From NCBI RefSeq assembly GCF_009882935.1, contig NZ_WTVA01000001.1, positions 310,001 through 374,000 on the forward strand: DNA of 64,000 nt, read 5' to 3'. The DNA is from Sneathiella chungangensis (GTDB lineage Bacteria > Pseudomonadota > Alphaproteobacteria > Sneathiellales > Sneathiellaceae). Positions 47,784-56,457 of the stretch are shown here, piece after piece. Made by a program: the position numbers and the translations under genes. Position 1 is the first letter of the stretch, and the number at the start of each line of letters is the position of its first letter. The notes under the pieces are model-generated. The model did not search any database and had not been told where the DNA came from. It saw only the letters and a list, made by a program, of their open reading frames with translations.

Positions 47784-48772
47784 CCGCATCCCCGCGATAT
47801 GTGATCAACGCGGCCCTGCTGATCTTTCTCGCCGTTCTCCCTTTCCTGACCGACTGGGCCGGCGACAGTTTTTACACCGGCCTTGTCTCCCGCATCCTGA
47901 TCCTCGCCATCGCCGCCCTCAGCCTCAACCTGCTGATCGGCTACGGCGGGATGGTAAGTTTCGGTCACGCCGCCTATATCGGCGTCGGCGCCTATGTCGT
48001 CGGCATCGGCGCCTTCCATGCGTTCGAAGACGGGATCGACTGGATGCTGAACGGCTATGCCCAACTTGCCGCCGCCCTCTTCGGCTCCGCGGTCATCGCG
48101 CTCATCATCGGCGCGATCAGCCTGCGCACGCGTGGCGTTTACTTCATCATGATCACGATGGCCTTTTCCCAGATGCTGTATTTCAGCGCCGTCGGCGTCG
48201 AGACTTATGGCGCCGACGACGGCCTGACCATCTATTCGCGCAGCGATATGCTCGGCCTGATTGACCTCAACAACGAGAAGAGCCTTTATTACCTTATCTT
48301 CCTCTCGCTTCTTGTGGTGCTCTACCTGATGCATCGACTGGTCGGCTCCCCTTTTGGCAATGTCATTCGCGGCACCAGGTCGAATGAGGCGCGGATGCGC
48401 GCGATCGGTTTCTCTCCCTACAAGTACCGGTTGACGGCCTTCGTCATTGCCGGTGTCATCGCCGGATACGCCGGATTTCTGATGGCCAATCTCAATGATT
48501 TCGTGAGCCCGGACCTGATGCACTGGACACGCTCGGGCGACCTTATCATCATGATCGTCCTTGGCGGCATGAGCAGTCTTTTCGGCCCGCTGTACGGCGC
48601 GCTGGCCTTCCTGATACTGGAGGAACTGCTTTCCTCCATCCCGCTCACCGTTGGCGGACTTCGCATCGGCGAATATTGGCAGTTGATATTCGGACCGCTC
48701 CTGATCCTGATCGTGCTCTATGCGCGCAACGGGATCGATAGCTTCCTTCCGGCCGCGAGGAAAGAAGAATGA
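47780..48772 (+). CDS. livM: Branched-chain-type ABC transporter permease LivM-like
   Basis: Second permease, 330 residues, about nine helices. LLIGYGGMVSFGHAAYIGVG and the ATPase-facing loop GTRSNEARMRAIGFSPYKYR are diagnostic of LivM. Overlaps its neighbours by four bases on each side, so LivH, LivM and LivG are translationally coupled. Confidence 0.95.
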   Translation: MTASPRYVINAALLIFLAVLPFLTDWAGDSFYTGLVSRILILAIAALSLNLLIGYGGMVSFGHAAYIGVGAYVVGIGAFHAFEDGIDWMLNGYAQLAAALFGSAVIALIIGAISLRTRGVYFIMITMAFSQMLYFSAVGVETYGADDGLTIYSRSDMLGLIDLNNEKSLYYLIFLSLLVVLYLMHRLVGSPFGNVIRGTRSNEARMRAIGFSPYKYRLTAFVIAGVIAGYAGFLMANLNDFVSPDLMHWTRSGDLIIMIVLGGMSSLFGPLYGALAFLILEELLSSIPLTVGGLRIGEYWQLIFGPLLILIVLYARNGIDSFLPAARKEE

Positions 48773-49518
48773 CGGTGAATATCCTGACAGTTGAGAAGCT
48801 GGTGAAACATTACGACGGACTGCTTGCCACGGACGAGCTGTCGATCGATGTGCGTGACGGTGAGCTGCATGCCATCATCGGACCGAACGGCGCCGGCAAG
48901 ACAACGTTGATCAAGCAGTTGACGGGTGAAATTTCGCCGGATAGCGGCCGGATTACGTTCGCCGGGCGGAATCTCCGACGGCTGACGGAACCGCAGCGCT
49001 CCCATATCGGGCTCGCGCGGTCGTTCCAGATAACCTCCCTGTTCAAGAATTTCACCGTGCTCGACAATGTCCGGCTTGCCGTACAGGCCCATAGCGGCCA
49101 TTCCTTTCATTTCTGGCGCAAGGTGAAGGACGACGACCGGCTGACCGAACCGGCGCTGGACATCCTCCGCGAGATGGGCCTTGACGATCGCGCCGAGACG
49201 CTCGTCGCCAACCTGAGCCATGGGGAGCAACGTCAGCTCGAGATCGCGGTGGCCCTCGCGACGAAACCGAAGATGCTGCTCCTCGACGAGCCGATGGCCG
49301 GCATGTCGGGCGAAGACAGTGAGCGCCTTGTCGCGCATCTCGCGAAGCTCAAATCCCGTTTCAGCATCCTTCTTGTCGAGCATGACATGGATGCGGTTTT
49401 CAGCCTTGCCGACCGGATCAGTGTTCTTGTCTACGGACAGGCGATCGCAACGGGAACGCCGGAAGAAATCCGAAGCAACGAGAAGGTCCGCCAGGCCTAT
49501 CTCGGCGAGGAGGAGTGA
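48769..49518 (+). CDS. livG: Branched-chain-type ABC transporter ATPase LivG-like
   Basis: 249 residues. Walker A GPNGAGKTTL is near residue 39, the signature motif LSHGEQRQLEIAVAL near 148 and Walker B MLLLDEPMAGM near 170. The LivG-type C-terminal extension VYGQAIATGTPEEIRSNEKV is present. Forms a heterodimer with the LivF-like ATPase. Confidence 0.96.
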   Translation: MTVNILTVEKLVKHYDGLLATDELSIDVRDGELHAIIGPNGAGKTTLIKQLTGEISPDSGRITFAGRNLRRLTEPQRSHIGLARSFQITSLFKNFTVLDNVRLAVQAHSGHSFHFWRKVKDDDRLTEPALDILREMGLDDRAETLVANLSHGEQRQLEIAVALATKPKMLLLDEPMAGMSGEDSERLVAHLAKLKSRFSILLVEHDMDAVFSLADRISVLVYGQAIATGTPEEIRSNEKVRQAYLGEEE

Positions 49519-49521
49519 CCG

Positions 49522-50223
49522 ATGCTGGACGTGACGGCGATCGACAGCTACTACGGGCAAAGCCAGGTGTTGTTCCAGATGTCGCTCAAGGTGAACGAGG
49601 GCGAAGTCGTCACGCTGATGGGGCGGAACGGCATGGGGAAAACGACAACGGTCCGCGCCATTATGGGACTGACGCCCGCCCGGCGTGGCCGCGTCCGTTT
49701 TAAAAATGCGGATATTACCGCCCTGCCTCCCTATCGGATCGCCCGCATGGGGATCGGACTTGTTCCCGAAGGGCGAATGATTTCCCCCAATCTTTCCGTT
49801 GAAGAAAACCTGGTCGCCACGGGCAATATGGGCCCGGCGCGAAACGGCAGATGGACACTGGACGCCATCTGGCAGCTTTTCCCAAAGCTGCGCGAGCGCA
49901 AGAACAGCATGGGGAACCAGCTATCCGGCGGCGAGCAACAAATGCTCGCTATCGCCCGGGCGCTCATGACGAACCCCGACCTCCTCATGCTGGACGAGGC
50001 GACGGAGGGGCTTGCCCCCCTCATCCGCCAGGAAATCTGGCGCTGCCTTCATGATCTCAAGAATGAAGGGCAGTCAATTCTTGTCATCGATAAAAATATT
50101 CAGGCACTCAGTGAAATCGCCGATCGTCACTATATCATCGAAAAAGGCAGCGTCGTCTGGGAAGGGTCATCCCGCGATTTGCAGGAAAACGACGAGATCA
50201 AGCATAAGTATCTCGGCGTCTGA
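49522..50223 (+). CDS. livF: Branched-chain-type ABC transporter ATPase LivF-like
   Basis: 233 residues. Walker A GRNGMGKTTTVRAIMG is near residue 34; VPEGRMISPNLSVEENL is the LivF hallmark; LSGGEQQMLAIARALM and LLMLDEATEGLAP follow. Last gene of the transporter operon; 180 AT-rich bases separate it from the GGDEF gene. Confidence 0.96.
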   Translation: MLDVTAIDSYYGQSQVLFQMSLKVNEGEVVTLMGRNGMGKTTTVRAIMGLTPARRGRVRFKNADITALPPYRIARMGIGLVPEGRMISPNLSVEENLVATGNMGPARNGRWTLDAIWQLFPKLRERKNSMGNQLSGGEQQMLAIARALMTNPDLLMLDEATEGLAPLIRQEIWRCLHDLKNEGQSILVIDKNIQALSEIADRHYIIEKGSVVWEGSSRDLQENDEIKHKYLGV

Positions 50224-50403
50224 TTTTCAATTTTTTAGTGTTCAAATTGAATTCACATCGCTTTTTTATGACTAAATTCACGTGAAATCTCAATAAATTG
50301 GTGAATTTAAATATTTTTTTAATTATAAGCAGATAAGAATTCCCCGCCCAAAAAAAGTAAATCCACAAGTAGAGTTGTTAATTTTGCGGGTTAGGATTTT
50401 AAT
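50224..50403. other. AT-rich intergenic region
   Basis: 180 bases, very A/T-rich compared with the flanking genes. A weak TTCAAT/ATTGAA dyad directly after livF could help termination. I see no gene and no clear promoter boxes, though the GGDEF gene must be expressed from here or by read-through. Confidence 0.5.
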
Positions 50404-51438
50404 TTGTTGCAGTTAAACGATTTAGAGAAGGTCCGACTCACAGCCAAAAGAACAATGGCTTTGATGGAAGAACAGGACATTCGACAAACGCCACAAAACT
50501 ATGCCATCTGGTATGAATATCTTCAGGAGACGAACCCGGACCTGGTCAGGGCAGTTAACGGGCTAATTGCCAAAAACGGCAAATATACGGAAAAGATCGG
50601 GAAAGAGCTGTATGAACGGTTCTTCACGCGCGAGAAAGAAGGACGCGCGATCCAGGAGACCAGCCGTCTCGTGCAACAATCCATGGACAGCATGATGGGT
50701 GATCTTTCGAGAAGTTCCGCCGATTTCTCGAGCTACGGCGAGCAATTGCACGATTTCGCCACCAAAGCCGGCGATTTGAGCGGCCCGGAGTTAAAGACGT
50801 TTATCGGCGAGATCGTCAACCAGACAAATTCGATGTCCGATAATACCCTATCGCTCCAGGAAGGCCTTAATAGCGCTTCGCGGGAAATCGCAGAACTGAA
50901 ACGGCGGCTCCATTATGTCCAGAGAGAGGCCTATACCGATTCCCTGACGGGTATTGGGAACCGTAAAAGTTTTGATACGGAACTTTCCAAACTGGTCGCC
51001 CGGGCACAGGAAACGAAGTCAGACCTCTGCCTGATCATGGCGGATATCGATCATTTCAAGCAGTTCAATGATACGCATGGCCATACCTTCGGTGATCAGG
51101 TCATCAAGCTCGTCGCCGCCACCATATCAAAGGGTCTCGAACAGGGGTCGATTGCGGCAAGATATGGCGGCGAGGAATTTGGCGTCATTCTCCCCGATAT
51201 GACGATGGCCGACGCGGTCATCCTCGCGAATGATCTGCGATCGGCGATCTCGGCGAAAAAACTTATCAAACGCTCCACCAAGAAAGAGGTTGGTAAAGTC
51301 ACCATGTCCTTCGGTGTTACCGCCTATGCGCATCCCGAAGAACCGCTGGCATTTATCAACCGCGCAGATCAGGCGCTCTACACCGCCAAAAATTCCGGAC
51401 GGAACTGCGTCAAACGCCTCGAGCCCGCCATTTCCTGA
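50404..51438 (+). CDS. Diguanylate cyclase (GGDEF domain)
   Basis: Makes cyclic di-GMP from two GTP. 344 residues; the N-terminal 160 residues are helical with no membrane segment and the motif TPQNYAIWYEYL, a domain shared by a proteobacterial subgroup of GGDEF proteins; a coiled coil leads to the catalytic domain with GGEEF at residues 255-259, so activity is expected. The RxxD inhibitory site five residues before it is replaced by EQGS, so product inhibition is probably lost. The start is probably TTG 50404 with AGGA upstream; the ATG at 50455 would remove conserved residues. Confidence 0.9.
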   Translation: MLQLNDLEKVRLTAKRTMALMEEQDIRQTPQNYAIWYEYLQETNPDLVRAVNGLIAKNGKYTEKIGKELYERFFTREKEGRAIQETSRLVQQSMDSMMGDLSRSSADFSSYGEQLHDFATKAGDLSGPELKTFIGEIVNQTNSMSDNTLSLQEGLNSASREIAELKRRLHYVQREAYTDSLTGIGNRKSFDTELSKLVARAQETKSDLCLIMADIDHFKQFNDTHGHTFGDQVIKLVAATISKGLEQGSIAARYGGEEFGVILPDMTMADAVILANDLRSAISAKKLIKRSTKKEVGKVTMSFGVTAYAHPEEPLAFINRADQALYTAKNSGRNCVKRLEPAIS

Positions 51439-51532
51439 GTGTGGATTACGGCAATCCATTGTCGCCGCTACGTAATCCGCAGACTTCCCGACAATTCTGA
51501 TTTTTCAATAAAATTCTGTCCTCTCCGAGCCT

Positions 51533-51558
51533 ATTCGATTAAATTGGATCGATCGAAT
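51533..51558 (+). promoter_or_regulatory. Operator-like dyad upstream of paaG
   Basis: ATTCGAT (51533-51539) and its exact complement ATCGAAT (51552-51558) with a 12-base spacer, 31 bases before the paaG ATG. The size fits a dimeric repressor such as a TetR-type PaaR, but no such gene is in the window. Confidence 0.5.
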
Positions 51559-51589
51559 ACTCTCAAAATAATAAGAAAGTACGGGGATA

Positions 51590-52372
51590 ATGACATACGC
51601 GACAATCAAACTCGATATCAAGGACGGGGTTGCCAAGATTACGCTGAACCGGCCGGACAAGCTGAATTCTTTCAGCGATGAAATGCATAAAGAGCTTCGC
51701 TCCATTATGCCCCTCCTGAAAAGCGATGATGTACGCGCCGTCCTGATCACCGGTGAAGGTCGGGCCTTTGGCGCCGGCGCCGATTTATCGGCAAGCAGCG
51801 CATCGGGCGGTGTGCTGGATGCCGGAGAAACGCTCGAGAAAAACTATAACCCGCTGATCCTCTTTGTCCGCACGATCGAAAAGCCGGTGATTGCCGCTGT
51901 CAATGGTATCGCGGCCGGCGCCAGCATGAGTTTGGCCCTTGCCTGCGATATCGTGCTTGCGGCCAAGTCCGCCTATTTCCTGCAGGCCTTCTGCCACATT
52001 GGTCTCGTCCCGGATGCGGGCAGTACCTATTTCCTGCCGCGCCTTGTCGGATCGGGCAAAGCCATGGGCCTTGCCATGCTGGGGGACAAGCTGCCGGCCG
52101 AAGACGCCGAAAAGATGGGGCTGATCTGGAAAATCTATCCGGACGACGAGTTGATGCCCGCCGCCGAGGAACTGGCGAAACGAATGGCCTCGGGCCCAAC
52201 GAAAGGCTATGCCCTGATCAAGAAGGCAATGAACGCGAGCCTTGGCAACGATCTTGAAACGCAATTGAAGGTCGAGCGCGATTTCCAGCAGATGGCAAGC
52301 AGCACGGAAGATTTCTACGAAGGCGTCGCCGCTTTCCTCGGCAAACGGAAAGCCAACTTCAAGGGCCGGTAA
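51590..52372 (+). CDS. paaG: Enoyl-CoA hydratase/isomerase, PaaG-like
   Basis: Crotonase-fold enzyme of 260 residues; in the phenylacetate route PaaG isomerises ring-epoxide-CoA to the oxepin form. Oxyanion-hole segments GRAFGAGADLSAS and NGIAAGASMSLALACDI are present, and the acidic residue in GLVPDAGSTYFLPR matches PaaG/PaaB-type isomerases rather than classical hydratases. The gene starts a tight run with paaI, thiolase and paaK, which supports the specific assignment. Confidence 0.85.
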   Translation: MTYATIKLDIKDGVAKITLNRPDKLNSFSDEMHKELRSIMPLLKSDDVRAVLITGEGRAFGAGADLSASSASGGVLDAGETLEKNYNPLILFVRTIEKPVIAAVNGIAAGASMSLALACDIVLAAKSAYFLQAFCHIGLVPDAGSTYFLPRLVGSGKAMGLAMLGDKLPAEDAEKMGLIWKIYPDDELMPAAEELAKRMASGPTKGYALIKKAMNASLGNDLETQLKVERDFQQMASSTEDFYEGVAAFLGKRKANFKGR

Positions 52373-52374
52373 TC

Positions 52375-52839
52375 ATGTCCGACAACGAGGGCCTGAGCGC
52401 CCAGGATATCGCGCGAACGGTCGGCGAGACCATGTACCGCAAGGACGATGCGGCGCAGCATATCGGCATCGCGCTGAAGGAAATCAGCCCCGGCCGCGCC
52501 GTCATGACCCTGCGCGTGCTGGACTATATGCTGAACGGTCATCGCATCTGCCATGGTGGCTATGTTTTCACCCTGGCGGATACGGCCTTTGCCTATGCCT
52601 GCAACAGCTACAACCAGAATACGGTCGCGCAGGCCGCGCAGATAAATTTCATCAAGCCCGTTCCGGTCAACAGCCTGCTGACCGCGACGGCGGTCGAGGT
52701 TGCGAAAACCGGCCGAACGGGTCTTTACGATATCGTCGTCCGCGACGAAAGCGGCGAAACCGTCGCTTTTTTTCGCGGCAACTCTCATACTATCAAGGGA
52801 CAGATGATCCCAGGCCTTAATGAAAGAGAAGAAAAATGA
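52375..52839 (+). CDS. paaI: Hydroxyphenylacetyl-CoA thioesterase PaaI
   Basis: 154 residues, hot-dog fold. CHGGYVFTLADTAFAYACNS holds the HGG loop and the catalytic aspartate (Asp69). PaaI hydrolyses dead-end phenylacetyl-CoA derivatives, freeing CoA. Two bases after paaG, overlapping the thiolase gene by four bases (ATGA). Confidence 0.92.
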   Translation: MSDNEGLSAQDIARTVGETMYRKDDAAQHIGIALKEISPGRAVMTLRVLDYMLNGHRICHGGYVFTLADTAFAYACNSYNQNTVAQAAQINFIKPVPVNSLLTATAVEVAKTGRTGLYDIVVRDESGETVAFFRGNSHTIKGQMIPGLNEREEK

Positions 52840-54038
52840 AGAATGCCTATATTTGTGATGCCGTCCGCACTCCCATCGGCCGTTACGGCGGCAGCCTGTC
52901 CGCCGTCCGTGCGGATGATCTCGGCGCCATTCCAATCCGGGCGCTTATGGAGCGTAATCCAACCGTCGACTGGGAAAAAGTCGATGACGTGATCTATGGA
53001 AACGCCAATCAGGCGGGCGAGGATAACCGCAATGTCGCCCGCATGTGCACGCTGCTGGCGGGATTGCCGGAAAGTGTTGGCGGCGCCACCATCAATCGGC
53101 TTTGCGGCTCCGGCATGGACGCCACCGCGACCATCGCCCGCCAGATCATGACAGGCGAATCCCATCTTGGCATTTCCGGCGGCGTTGAAAGCATGAGCCG
53201 TGCGCCCTTCGTTATGGGCAAGGCGACGGAACCCTTCTCGCGCAACGCCGAGATTTTCGACACCACCATCGGCTGGCGCTTCGTCAACAAGAAGATGAAG
53301 GAACAATATGGCACCGATTCCATGCCGGAAACGGCGGAAAACGTGGCCGAAGACTATCAGGTTCGCCGCGAGGACCAGGACCTTTTTGCACTCCGGAGCC
53401 AGGAAAAGGCCGCTGCCGCCCAGGCCAATGGATCCTTCAACGACGAGATAATCCCCGTCGTCATCCCGCAGCGCAAAGGTGATCCGGTCGTTGTCGATGT
53501 GGACGAGCATCCACGGGCGACCAGCATCGAAAAACTCGCGGCCCTGAAGGCGCCCTTCCGCGCCGGGGGCTCCGTGACGGCGGGCAATGCCTCGGGTGTG
53601 AATGACGGTGCCTGCGCCCTCCTCCTCGCCTCCGATGAAGCGATCGAGGAATATGGCCTGACGGCAAAGGCCCGCATCCTCGGCGCCGCCACCGCCGGCG
53701 TTCCGCCGCGCATTATGGGGATCGGCCCGGCCCCCGCCAGTAAGAAACTGCTAGCCCGCCTTGGCCTTTCCATGGATGACATGGACGTTATCGAGCTGAA
53801 CGAAGCCTTCGCGGCGCAAGGCCTTGCCGTCATGCGCGAGCTCGGCCTCAAGGACGACGATCCGCGCGTAAACCCCCTGGGGGGCGCCATTGCCCTCGGT
53901 CATCCGCTTGGCATGTCCGGCGCGCGCCTGCTGACCACGGCGATGTACCAGCTCCACCGGACAGGAGGGCGCTATGCCCTTTGCACCATGTGCATTGGTG
54001 TCGGACAGGGGATCGCCACGGTAATCGAAAGAGTCTAG
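52836..54038 (+). CDS. pcaF: 3-oxoadipyl-CoA thiolase (PaaJ/PcaF type)
   Basis: Cleaves 3-oxoadipyl-CoA with CoA to succinyl-CoA and acetyl-CoA, the last step of the phenylacetate and beta-ketoadipate routes. 400 residues. Nucleophilic Cys90 in NRLCGSGMDA, His in GHPLGMSGAR and the second active cysteine in CTMCIGVGQG are intact. GNANQAGEDNRNVARM near residue 55 is typical of PcaF/PaaJ rather than acetoacetyl-CoA thiolase. In the context of paaG, paaI and paaK it is the paa copy; the symbol pcaF is shared by both routes. Confidence 0.9.
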   Translation: MKNAYICDAVRTPIGRYGGSLSAVRADDLGAIPIRALMERNPTVDWEKVDDVIYGNANQAGEDNRNVARMCTLLAGLPESVGGATINRLCGSGMDATATIARQIMTGESHLGISGGVESMSRAPFVMGKATEPFSRNAEIFDTTIGWRFVNKKMKEQYGTDSMPETAENVAEDYQVRREDQDLFALRSQEKAAAAQANGSFNDEIIPVVIPQRKGDPVVVDVDEHPRATSIEKLAALKAPFRAGGSVTAGNASGVNDGACALLLASDEAIEEYGLTAKARILGAATAGVPPRIMGIGPAPASKKLLARLGLSMDDMDVIELNEAFAAQGLAVMRELGLKDDDPRVNPLGGAIALGHPLGMSGARLLTTAMYQLHRTGGRYALCTMCIGVGQGIATVIERV

Positions 54039-54049
54039 ACGAGGAAGTC

Positions 54050-55348
54050 ATGCGCCTTACTCCGCCATTGAAGAACGAGCTTGATCCCATTGAAATCGCA
54101 AGCCGGGACGAGATTTCGGCGCTTCAGCTCAAGCGGATGAAAAAGAGTTTGGCGCATGCCTATCAGAATGTACCCCTGTTCCGCGGGAGGTTTGACGCGG
54201 CAGGGGTTCATCCGGACGATCTCACATCGCTTGACGAGATCGCGAAATTTCCCTTCTGCAAAAAGCAGGATCTTCGCGACAACTATCCCTTCGGCATGTT
54301 CGCCGTTCCGAAGCGTGACATCGTCCGGCTTCATGCCTCCTCGGGCACGACGGGCCGGGCAACGGTTGTCGGCTATACACAGGGCGATGTCGATAACTGG
54401 TCGCATCTCGTCGCCCGTTCCATCCGCGCTGGCGGCGGACGGAGGGAGCATATCGTCCATGTGACCTATGGCTATGGTCTGTTCACCGGCGGTCTTGGCG
54501 CGCATTACGGCGCCGAGATTCTGGGCTGCACCGTCGTTCCCATATCCGGTGGCCAGACGGAGCGACAGGTGCAGATCATCAACGATTTCGGCGCCGATAT
54601 CATCATGGTCACCCCCTCCTACATGATGGCGATTGCCGACGAGTTTGAACGCCAGGGGCTGGACCCGCGAAAATCGCCGCTGAAAGCCGGAATTTTCGGC
54701 GCCGAGCCCTGGAGCGAAGCGATGCGGAGCGAGATTGAAACACGCTTTGATATCGACGCGCTCGATATCTATGGTCTTTCCGAAGTCATGGGACCGGGCG
54801 TCGCCAGTGAATGTATCGAGACCAAGGACGGGCCGGTGGTCTGGGAAGATCATTTCTACCCCGAAATCATCGACCCCGAAACCGGCGAGGTTTTACCCGA
54901 TGGCGAAAAGGGCGAGTTGGTCTTCACCTCCCTCACCAAGGAGGCCTTTCCTGTCATCCGCTACCGCACGGGAGATCTTTCCCGGCTTCTGCCCGGCACC
55001 GCGCGCTCCATGCGGCGGATGGAAAAAATCACGGGCCGCACCGACGACATGCTGATCATCCGGGGCGTCAACCTTTTCCCCTCGCAAGTGGAGGAACTGG
55101 TCGTGCAGACGGCGGGCCTGTCCGCCCATTATCAGCTCGAAGTGCGCCGCGAAGGCGCCCTTGACAGCCTGACCGTCCGCGTTGAGCGGGAGCCTGCGGG
55201 CGGCGCGGACAGCGATACGGCCGGAAAACTGCGCCACCGGATAAAAGGTGTTCTCGGGGTAACTGCCATAATCGACATTTGCGAACCCGGCTCAATCGAG
55301 CGGTCTCTCGGCAAGGCAAAACGGGTTATTGACCACAGGAAAGCGTAA
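54050..55348 (+). CDS. paaK: Phenylacetate-CoA ligase
   Basis: Activates phenylacetate with ATP and CoA, trapping it in the cell. 432 residues, normal PaaK length, from ATG 54050 with GAGGAAG upstream. The P-loop-like ATP site SSGTTGRATVVGYT is at residues 97-110; YGLFTGGLGAHYGAE and DIYGLSEVMGPGVASEC define the aryl substrate pocket; the C-terminal lid begins at ITGRTDDMLIIRGVN. Related ligases for hydroxyphenylacetate or benzoate-like acids are possible. Confidence 0.93.
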   Translation: MRLTPPLKNELDPIEIASRDEISALQLKRMKKSLAHAYQNVPLFRGRFDAAGVHPDDLTSLDEIAKFPFCKKQDLRDNYPFGMFAVPKRDIVRLHASSGTTGRATVVGYTQGDVDNWSHLVARSIRAGGGRREHIVHVTYGYGLFTGGLGAHYGAEILGCTVVPISGGQTERQVQIINDFGADIIMVTPSYMMAIADEFERQGLDPRKSPLKAGIFGAEPWSEAMRSEIETRFDIDALDIYGLSEVMGPGVASECIETKDGPVVWEDHFYPEIIDPETGEVLPDGEKGELVFTSLTKEAFPVIRYRTGDLSRLLPGTARSMRRMEKITGRTDDMLIIRGVNLFPSQVEELVVQTAGLSAHYQLEVRREGALDSLTVRVEREPAGGADSDTAGKLRHRIKGVLGVTAIIDICEPGSIERSLGKAKRVIDHRKA

Positions 55349-55359
55349 AGGGCGGAGCC

Positions 55360-56061
55360 ATGACAAGTAATTTTCAGGGGTTCCCGAAGGACTTTCTGCG
55401 GTTTTACGCCGAGCTGATCGAGAACAACAATCGGGAATGGTTCAATGCGAATAAACAGCGCTACAAGGATGTCGTTGTTTACCCGATGTGCGATTTCATC
55501 GAGGCGATGGCGCCGCGGCTTGAGGCAATTGCGCCAATGTTCATTGCCGACCCCCGGCCTAACGGCGGTTCGATGTTCCGCATTTACCGGGACGTGCGAT
55601 TCTCCCGCGATCCAAAGCCGTATAAAGAGCATGCGGCCTGCCAATTTCGACATCAGGCCGGCCGCGACGCCCATGCTCCGGGATATTATGTGCATCTGGC
55701 GCTCGACGGGGTGCGCTTCGGCGGCGGTATCTATCTGCCCCCGGCCCCGGTGCTTGCCAAAATCCGCCATGCCATCGATGAAAGGGGTAAGGAATGGAAG
55801 GGAATCAAGGCGGACCCCGATTTCCGGGCGACCTTCCATGAGGGCATTCGCGGAGACGGCCTGAAACGCGCGCCCAAAAACTTCTCTATCGATCATCCGG
55901 AAATTGAGGATCTTAGGCGCAAGACCCTGTTTGTCATGAAGCCGCTGGACGATATCAACAGGATTACCCGCCCAGATTTCGTCGATGAGGTGGAGGATGC
56001 CTTCCACAAGGCGACGCCGTTCATGCGGTTCCTGACCAACGCCGTCGAACTCCCTTTTTAG
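55360..56061 (+). CDS. DUF2461 domain protein
   Basis: 233 residues with the DUF2461 hallmarks: FLRFYAELIENNNREWFNAN near the N-terminus, GSMFRIYRDVRFSRDPKPYK in the middle and a C-terminal PLDDINRITRPDF-like segment. The family is widespread and of unknown function. It lies 11 bases after paaK with a ribosome site, so it is probably in the same transcript, but nothing links it chemically to the pathway. Confidence 0.9.
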   Translation: MTSNFQGFPKDFLRFYAELIENNNREWFNANKQRYKDVVVYPMCDFIEAMAPRLEAIAPMFIADPRPNGGSMFRIYRDVRFSRDPKPYKEHAACQFRHQAGRDAHAPGYYVHLALDGVRFGGGIYLPPAPVLAKIRHAIDERGKEWKGIKADPDFRATFHEGIRGDGLKRAPKNFSIDHPEIEDLRRKTLFVMKPLDDINRITRPDFVDEVEDAFHKATPFMRFLTNAVELPF

Positions 56062-56158
56062 GTATTCGCTGCCCCGCCCGGACTTTAACCTTCTTTTAAG
56101 AGTGTTTTCCTAAAATTGGTGCAAGTTGATAAATCGGCACCGCTTAAGGACGAACGCC

Positions 56159-56383
56159 ATGATGAATATCATTGAACTGCACCCGGATACGACAATCGAT
56201 CTGTACAGCACCGCGCATAACCTGATCGTGCATCAGGGCGAAAATGCAGTGGAATTGCTGCGCGCCGAGGCCGAGGCGCTGCGCCGGAACAGCACCGCGG
56301 AAGAAGACCTCTATGCCTGCATCGAATTGATGCGCGTGGTGAATGAACTCATCGATATGGAAATCGGCGGCCCCATCCACTAA
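56159..56383 (+). CDS. Small protein of unknown function
   Basis: 74 residues from ATG 56159 (or 56162), preceded by TTAAGGACG. Soluble, acidic, mostly helical, with LLRAEAEALRRNSTAEEDLY and VNELIDMEIGG; no signal peptide or membrane helix. I recognise no family. Its good ribosome site, own terminator and normal codon use argue that it is real. Confidence 0.6.
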   Translation: MMNIIELHPDTTIDLYSTAHNLIVHQGENAVELLRAEAEALRRNSTAEEDLYACIELMRVVNELIDMEIGGPIH

Positions 56384-56403
56384 TCGCACCGGCACCGGAA
56401 TAC

Positions 56404-56436
56404 AAAAAAGGCGGCACTTAAAATGCCGCCTTTTTT
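56404..56436. terminator. Bidirectional terminator
   Basis: AAAAAAGGCGGCA (56404-56416) and TGCCGCCTTTTTT (56424-56436) around a 7-base loop. It separates the converging small gene and adh gene and can serve both. Confidence 0.93.
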
Positions 56437-56457
56437 TCTTTTTTGTCGCCAGAGATT

